This document shows, piece by piece, positions 59,701-64,000 of a stretch of 64,000 nt of DNA. The DNA lies in the NCBI GenBank assembly GCA_023250155.1, contig JAHFBG010000007.1:1-64000 (forward strand). Direction: 5' to 3'. Source of the DNA: Candidatus Melainabacteria bacterium (GTDB lineage: Bacteria; Cyanobacteriota; Vampirovibrionia; 2-02-FULL-35-15). The position numbers were made by a program, and so were the translations under genes. The notes below the pieces were generated by a model. The model was given only the letters and a program-made list of their open reading frames with translations. It was not told the origin of the DNA and searched no databases. Numbering within the stretch: position 1 is the stretch's first letter; every line of letters begins with the position of its first letter.

Positions 59701-61578
59701 TTAGAAATTTATTCTGGTTAAGGACGATTCATTAGAAGCTGCCTGACTAATGACATTATAATCAAATGTGAATTCTATATCTATCTTAGTAAATTTACTA
59801 TCTCCATTAAGAAGCAAAAGCTCTGGAACTACAGGAAAAGGGGCAGAGTCTTTTATGGCTTCAAGTGCAGCTTCATCATTATCATTTGAACCACTGCTAG
59901 TTACGATTTTAAGATTTTCTACTTGACCATCTTTTGTTATTTGAAAGTTAACAAACACTTTATAGGAAGTTACATTTTTTTTTGGTTGCCAATTAGATCT
60001 TATGATATCTTGAACCAATTCTATATAAGTACTTCCGCAGAGCGCAGAATTCTCATTTAAGTTTTTACAAGCTGGTTCTAGTAATATTTTTGTTTTGTCC
60101 CCACCCAGGCAAACATCAGGGGTTCTATCCTGATCTAAATCTATTTGTATTCCTGTTTTAGTGATTAAAAATTCAGTTCCAATTCTAAATAAACTCCTAC
60201 AATCGGCATCAACTAATATATCCTTATCTTTAGCAGTAAGATCGCTGTTACAATGAGCCTTAATTATTTCTATAAGAGGATCTTTAAAAAAATTAAAAGA
60301 TAAAAGGTTTATAATCTCTTTCTTACAGGCATTTGGTGTGCTGACAAGTGCTTGTTTTAGTTTCTTAGTATAGAAATTCTGATGTCTAATTAAATTACGT
60401 ATATTTTTAATTTTTAATGGATTTTTATTTGCTATTAGCGATGTTAAACTATCTTCAAGTCGTTTAACAGATTCATTAAAACTTGGTATATATGTGAATT
60501 TTTTAACATAGTCTTTATTTTCGTGATCACGATCTATTACTTGCACATAGAAAATACGACCTAAAACAATATTTGGCGTTAAGAAACTAAGTATATAAAT
60601 TTTATTATAACGAGGATCCTTGCTGATAAACATTGGATTGTCTACTAATGATAAGTCTGTTATTTTGTTTGTTTTCCCATTTAGAATTATTAATTTATTC
60701 TCAAAAGTATTAGTTATATATATTTCATCCCTATTTGAATTAACTAGAATATTTCCCGTGCCTTTAAAATCACCTTTTATAGAAGTATTAGTTATATCTA
60801 TTCCATCGAGCTCGCTTTTATCATTTATATTGGTAACAAAAAGCTTTCCAAGTGTATGTGTATACAGTACACCAGTTTTTTCATTAAAGTTTGAGATCCC
60901 GGGTAGAGCCCCGTAATAATAAAAAAGAGGCTCGTTTTCAATAGCATATTTGGTTTGTATTGTATCTGTAACGGTGTTTTGACTTGAGTCCACTAAATAT
61001 ATTTTATTTTCTACTATTAAAAGAAGTTGATTAGTTTTGGGATAGAAATAAATCTTATATGGCTTAATAATATTTCCTGCTTCATCATTTATAACAATAT
61101 TCTTAACTACGCTACTTGCTAAATCTTCAATCACAGAAAAGCTTATATTTTTATCAGTACTTGTTAACCAGATTTTTTTAGCTGATTGATCTATATCAAA
61201 GCTTGTAATTATGTCAGAAACAGAAATAGTTTTTTCAATGCTGTCATTGTTACCATTGATTATTTGTAAATTCTTACCTGTAGGAATAATTACATTGTTA
61301 GTAGAGTATAGAACTTTACCTGATGAGCTTATGGGTTCTGTTAAAACAATTGTCGATGCAATCTTTTTGTCTATTAAATCTACAATAGTTATTGTTTGGT
61401 TTGCTGTACTTCCTATATAAATTTTATTTATGTTTTTATTTACTGCAATTATACTGTCAGAATCAGAAGTCAGTGTTATATAATCAAGCCGACTTCCTGC
61501 ATAAGCACTATTTTTATATAAACATAAATTGACAATTATAATTAATATTATAAGAACAATTTTTTTCATGCTATACAT
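59701..61578 (-). CDS. Exported YVTN-type propeller fused to a TonB C-terminal domain
   Basis: A signal or anchor sequence (KKIVLIILIIIVNLCLYKNSAYA) leads into about 350 residues of repeating strands of YVTN type (NKIYIGSTANQTITIVDLIDK, KIWLTSTDKN, NEIYITNTFENKLIILNG, KIYILSFL). A helical linker with Cys follows (~370-520), then a TonB_C-type domain (~525-615: VFVNFQITKDGQVENLKIVT, SGSNDNDEAALEAIKDSAPF). TonB-C domains contact outer-membrane receptors or act in periplasmic sensing; the fusion to a propeller is uncommon. Neither ExbBD nor a TonB-dependent receptor is nearby. Length 625. Confidence 0.83.
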   Translation of the reverse strand: MYSMKKIVLIILIIIVNLCLYKNSAYAGSRLDYITLTSDSDSIIAVNKNINKIYIGSTANQTITIVDLIDKKIASTIVLTEPISSSGKVLYSTNNVIIPTGKNLQIINGNNDSIEKTISVSDIITSFDIDQSAKKIWLTSTDKNISFSVIEDLASSVVKNIVINDEAGNIIKPYKIYFYPKTNQLLLIVENKIYLVDSSQNTVTDTIQTKYAIENEPLFYYYGALPGISNFNEKTGVLYTHTLGKLFVTNINDKSELDGIDITNTSIKGDFKGTGNILVNSNRDEIYITNTFENKLIILNGKTNKITDLSLVDNPMFISKDPRYNKIYILSFLTPNIVLGRIFYVQVIDRDHENKDYVKKFTYIPSFNESVKRLEDSLTSLIANKNPLKIKNIRNLIRHQNFYTKKLKQALVSTPNACKKEIINLLSFNFFKDPLIEIIKAHCNSDLTAKDKDILVDADCRSLFRIGTEFLITKTGIQIDLDQDRTPDVCLGGDKTKILLEPACKNLNENSALCGSTYIELVQDIIRSNWQPKKNVTSYKVFVNFQITKDGQVENLKIVTSSGSNDNDEAALEAIKDSAPFPVVPELLLLNGDSKFTKIDIEFTFDYNVISQAASNESSLTRINF

Positions 61579-61594
61579 TGTAACTCACTAATTT

Positions 61595-62926
61595 TTAAAT
61601 TGAACTCAGTTGTTTTATCCTCTTAGTAGCCAACAATCCAGCAGCTTCCCCCATTGCCCAGCAATTAGCCTGAATCCTGGCTGAGCCTTGTGCTTCAAAA
61701 TCAGCTGACAAGCAACGTCCTGCCACAATTAGATTTTTTATTTCATTTTCTTTTGGAAGAAGTGATCTAAGAGGGATTTGATAAAAGTCTCCTTTTGGTG
61801 GGTGTCGTAGTGGTGTATTGTGTGACACTACGGATGATGGATGAATATCAATAGGCCAATTTGAGTCTGCAATTCCATCTTCAAACTTTCTTCCACTTAA
61901 TACATCATCTCTTGTTAGAACATACTGCCCAACTAGTCTTCTGCTTTCTCTTATACCTATATATGGTGCTATCTGGCATATATAGGAGTTTTTAAACCCA
62001 GGCAAATACTTTTTACAAAAAGCACTTATCCTTTTTATCATTTGCCTGCCTTCGACTAATAACCAAGAAGTATCTTCATTGTTTAATGGATCTAGAGGTT
62101 TATCTTTGGGAGTGATTCTGGGACAATTAAATGCTACTAAACCAGGAGATCCTGGTACAGAAAACATTTGAAAATAAGCAGCATCTTCTTTTTTTAAATC
62201 ATTATTCTTTAAAGCCTCATCAAAGAATGGTTTTAGTGTCCACTCTTTTTCAAATGTATAAGCACTTGTAAGTAAAATATCACCATTGTCTAAAAAGTAA
62301 ACAGGAGAATCACCTGCTTTGTCGTTTTTTTGTAACCATTCTGCAAATACTTTTAAATCAACTTCACTCATCATAAAACGAAGTGACATTGCTTGTCTTT
62401 CATTAGACTTGTAGCTTACTCCCGAAAGATGTATTAAATCGCCATCTCCAGTACAATCAATAAATTCTTTTGCACTTATAGAGAAACAACCACCTTTGTT
62501 GAAAATAAAAATTTTTGTTAAGGATATTTTATCAATAGATGCAGAAATAATCAAATTATCAAACATCAATTTAATGCCAGCCTCAACACACATTTCATCT
62601 AAAACCCATTTGTAGACCTCAGGATTAAACCAGCCAGGATTGCCATCTTTAAATGCTGCTCCACCACCTGCTTTAACTAATCGCTTACAAGCCTCAAGAA
62701 ATAATCCTTTGGTTAACAGATGCTGAGTATCCAGTGCATTTTTCATCATAGGTGTAACAAGTGCACCTGTTGCCATACCACCAAGAAAAGTACTTTTTTC
62801 AATTAATACTACATTAGCACCAGATCTGCTTGCACTTACTGCTGCTGCTACACCTGCTGAACCACCACCTGCTACTAATACATCACAGGAAGAGAGTTCT
62901 TTATAAGGTATTTCAAGCTTTGGCAT
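61595..62926 (-). CDS. FAD-dependent oxidoreductase (FAD_oxidored family)
   Basis: 443 residues with the Rossmann start CDVLVAGGGSAGVAAA followed by the acidic end of the second strand (VVLIEKS). The family's FLGGMATGALV and CTGDGDLIHLSG (second nucleotide motif) come next, then IGIRESRRLVGQYVLTRDD and the C-terminal FAD motif VAGRCLSADFEAQGSARIQ. Members include uncharacterised dehydrogenases near sugar- or cofactor-related genes; the substrate is unknown. It is followed in the same direction by the propeller-TonB gene after 16 bases, and preceded by tatD, so the three may form one operon. Confidence 0.87.
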   Translation of the reverse strand: MPKLEIPYKELSSCDVLVAGGGSAGVAAAVSASRSGANVVLIEKSTFLGGMATGALVTPMMKNALDTQHLLTKGLFLEACKRLVKAGGGAAFKDGNPGWFNPEVYKWVLDEMCVEAGIKLMFDNLIISASIDKISLTKIFIFNKGGCFSISAKEFIDCTGDGDLIHLSGVSYKSNERQAMSLRFMMSEVDLKVFAEWLQKNDKAGDSPVYFLDNGDILLTSAYTFEKEWTLKPFFDEALKNNDLKKEDAAYFQMFSVPGSPGLVAFNCPRITPKDKPLDPLNNEDTSWLLVEGRQMIKRISAFCKKYLPGFKNSYICQIAPYIGIRESRRLVGQYVLTRDDVLSGRKFEDGIADSNWPIDIHPSSVVSHNTPLRHPPKGDFYQIPLRSLLPKENEIKNLIVAGRCLSADFEAQGSARIQANCWAMGEAAGLLATKRIKQLSSI

Positions 62927-62936
62927 TGTTTACTTT

Positions 62937-63701
62937 CTATGTTATTCCAAATAGTTTCTTTGTATTATTAGATGTAATCTCTCCAATTTCTTCTGGAGTT
63001 ACATTGTGAATCTTTGCTAGCTCTTGTGCAACATACTGTACATATTTAGGCTCATTTCTTTTTCCTCTATATGGTAATGGTGTAAGAAATGGACAATCAG
63101 TTTCAATTAAGGTTTTTTCTAATGGAATTTCTTTGGCAATAAGTCTTAAATCATTTGCATTTTTAAATGTAAGAATTCCAGACCATGAAATATAAAGACC
63201 AAGTTTAAGTGCTTCTTTAGCTGTTTCCATATCACCCGTATAACAGTGGAAAACACCTTTTTCTAATTTTTCAATTTTTAAAAGTTCAATTGTTTCTTTA
63301 AAAGCATCCCTACAATGAATGATTAAAGGTAAAGAAACTTCTTTTGCAATTTTAATTTGTTCATGAAACACTGCTATCTGTACATCTTGCGGACTATAAT
63401 TATAAAAAAAATCTAAACCTGTTTCACCGATTGCAATCACTTTTTCTTCTTTTGTGTAATTTAATATTGTATCTTTACTTTCATTTGTCCATGTTTTTGC
63501 TTCGTGGGGATGGATTCCAACGCTTGACCATATATTTTTATATTTATTTGCTAAAATTAAGTTTCTTTCAATTTCCTGTAGATTGTCACATGATTGTACA
63601 ATATGTGTTACTCCGCAAGAAAAGGCTTGTTCTATAACTTCTTCTCTATCGTTATCAAATGCTTCTAGAATCAAGTGGGAGTGCGAATCAATTAGTTTCA
63701 T
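62937..63701 (-). CDS. tatD: TatD-family metal-dependent hydrolase
   Basis: 254 residues of the TIM-barrel TatD/YcfH/YjjV type. Metal ligands are visible: D5-S-H7-S-H9, the Glu in IGETGLDF, His in LIIHCRDAF, His in VFHCYTGD and Asp in ETDCPFLTP. Characterised members are Mg-dependent 3'-5' DNases or D-aminoacyl-tRNA deacylases. The gene is 10 bases from the FAD oxidoreductase start and divergent from the CHASE2-like gene. Confidence 0.92.
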   Translation of the reverse strand: MKLIDSHSHLILEAFDNDREEVIEQAFSCGVTHIVQSCDNLQEIERNLILANKYKNIWSSVGIHPHEAKTWTNESKDTILNYTKEEKVIAIGETGLDFFYNYSPQDVQIAVFHEQIKIAKEVSLPLIIHCRDAFKETIELLKIEKLEKGVFHCYTGDMETAKEALKLGLYISWSGILTFKNANDLRLIAKEIPLEKTLIETDCPFLTPLPYRGKRNEPKYVQYVAQELAKIHNVTPEEIGEITSNNTKKLFGIT

Positions 63702-63722
63702 ATATTAATTTAAGTTTAACCA

Positions 63723-64000
63723 ATGTTCAATAAACAAATAACAAGAAAATATATTTTAAGGAAAAGGTTACTTGGACTAATATTTGGTCTGGTACTCAGC
63801 ATCATTGTACTAAAAGTTGATAAAAAATTGTGGTTGCCACTGGAACTTGAAACTATAAATAATCGTAATATTTCTGTTACTAATGCTCAGAGAAGACTAG
63901 ACCAAGGAATAAAAAATGACCTGGTTCTTATTTTGTTTGATGATAAAACGCAATTTTTACTTAGGCAAAATGGTATGCCAATAAAAGATTTTGAGAGAAG
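63723..64000 (+). CDS. CHASE2-like membrane protein, N-terminal part (gene continues beyond the window)
   Basis: An open frame from the ATG at 63723 to the window end. It encodes a positively charged start (MFNKQITRKYILRKRLL), one membrane segment (GLIFGLVLSIIVL) and the beginning of an extracellular domain with NDLVLILFDDKTQFLLRQNG. That motif resembles the opening of CHASE2 sensor domains (V-x-I-V-x-I-D-D-x-S-L). Such proteins usually continue to an adenylate cyclase, a kinase or a GGDEF domain. The output domain is outside the window. Confidence 0.6.
   Translation, partial: MFNKQITRKYILRKRLLGLIFGLVLSIIVLKVDKKLWLPLELETINNRNISVTNAQRRLDQGIKNDLVLILFDDKTQFLLRQNGMPIKDFER

Overview
The window is AT-rich and densely coded. 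It starts inside the 3' part of a 23S rRNA gene and ends inside an unfinished gene. Markers present are a Gram-negative lipid A enzyme (LpxI), a TonB C-terminal domain, futalosine-pathway menaquinone synthesis (MqnE), a group III PPi-type phosphofructokinase and very large exported Ser/Cys-rich proteins. Tandem heptanucleotide tracts and a GAGACGTTGC-type palindrome, both of which I remember from cyanobacterial genomes, are also present. Together they suggest a diderm related to Cyanobacteriota, possibly the non-photosynthetic Melainabacteria/Vampirovibrionia. That placement is an inference and was not tested by any search.

Layout. 1-6.6 kb: 23S rRNA end with no 5S behind it, two tandem paralogous unknown proteins, a 32-codon membrane peptide, mqnE, a YtxH-like protein, a secreted EEP-family phosphoesterase and two unknown genes. 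6.8-15.7 kb: Glt-type symporter plus msrB, aminopeptidase P, an acyl-CoA dehydrogenase coupled to a four-CBS protein, a Ser/Thr kinase and an unknown gene. 15.7-20 kb: two coupled secreted proteins (a propeller-like protein, then a lamin-tail-domain protein with Ser-rich tail). 20.3-25.2 kb: an unknown protein, a pentapeptide-repeat protein and a 920-residue HEAT-repeat protein. 25.2-28 kb: a DUF433/DUF5615 toxin-antitoxin pair, PPi-type PFK and a serine hydrolase. 28.1-33.5 kb: one 1766-residue Cys-rich, Ser-linker surface protein. 33.5-37.6 kb: a four-gene operon with two ~600-residue unknown paralogues enclosing two small proline-rich proteins that share a C-terminal PGYCPI-x-x-PG signature; this is the strongest candidate for an undescribed system. 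37.7-46.3 kb: M32 carboxypeptidase, aspartokinase, Phd/VapC, a tandem duplication carrying proline-rich mini-genes and a second copy of the cca 3' end, cca, a nuclease, an unknown gene and lpxI. 46.3-55.1 kb: two giant related exported proteins with Ig-like domains, a repeated helical module, Kelch propeller and two dockerin-like modules. 55.2-64 kb: DUF167, a second hydrolase, recO, a small winged-helix protein, BrnT/antitoxin, an unknown repeat protein, a propeller-TonB fusion, an FAD oxidoreductase, TatD and the start of a CHASE2-like protein.

Themes. The largest coding investment is in exported multidomain proteins with poly-Ser spacers; three of these genes share a CRP-like TGTGA-N6-(T/G)CAC element upstream. 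There are three toxin-antitoxin pairs, two with palindromic or direct-repeat operators visible. Several genes have a TA(T/A)AAT box six bases before the ATG, suggesting leaderless mRNAs. Palindromic and heptamer repeats are scattered between and inside genes, twice in the same reading frame.
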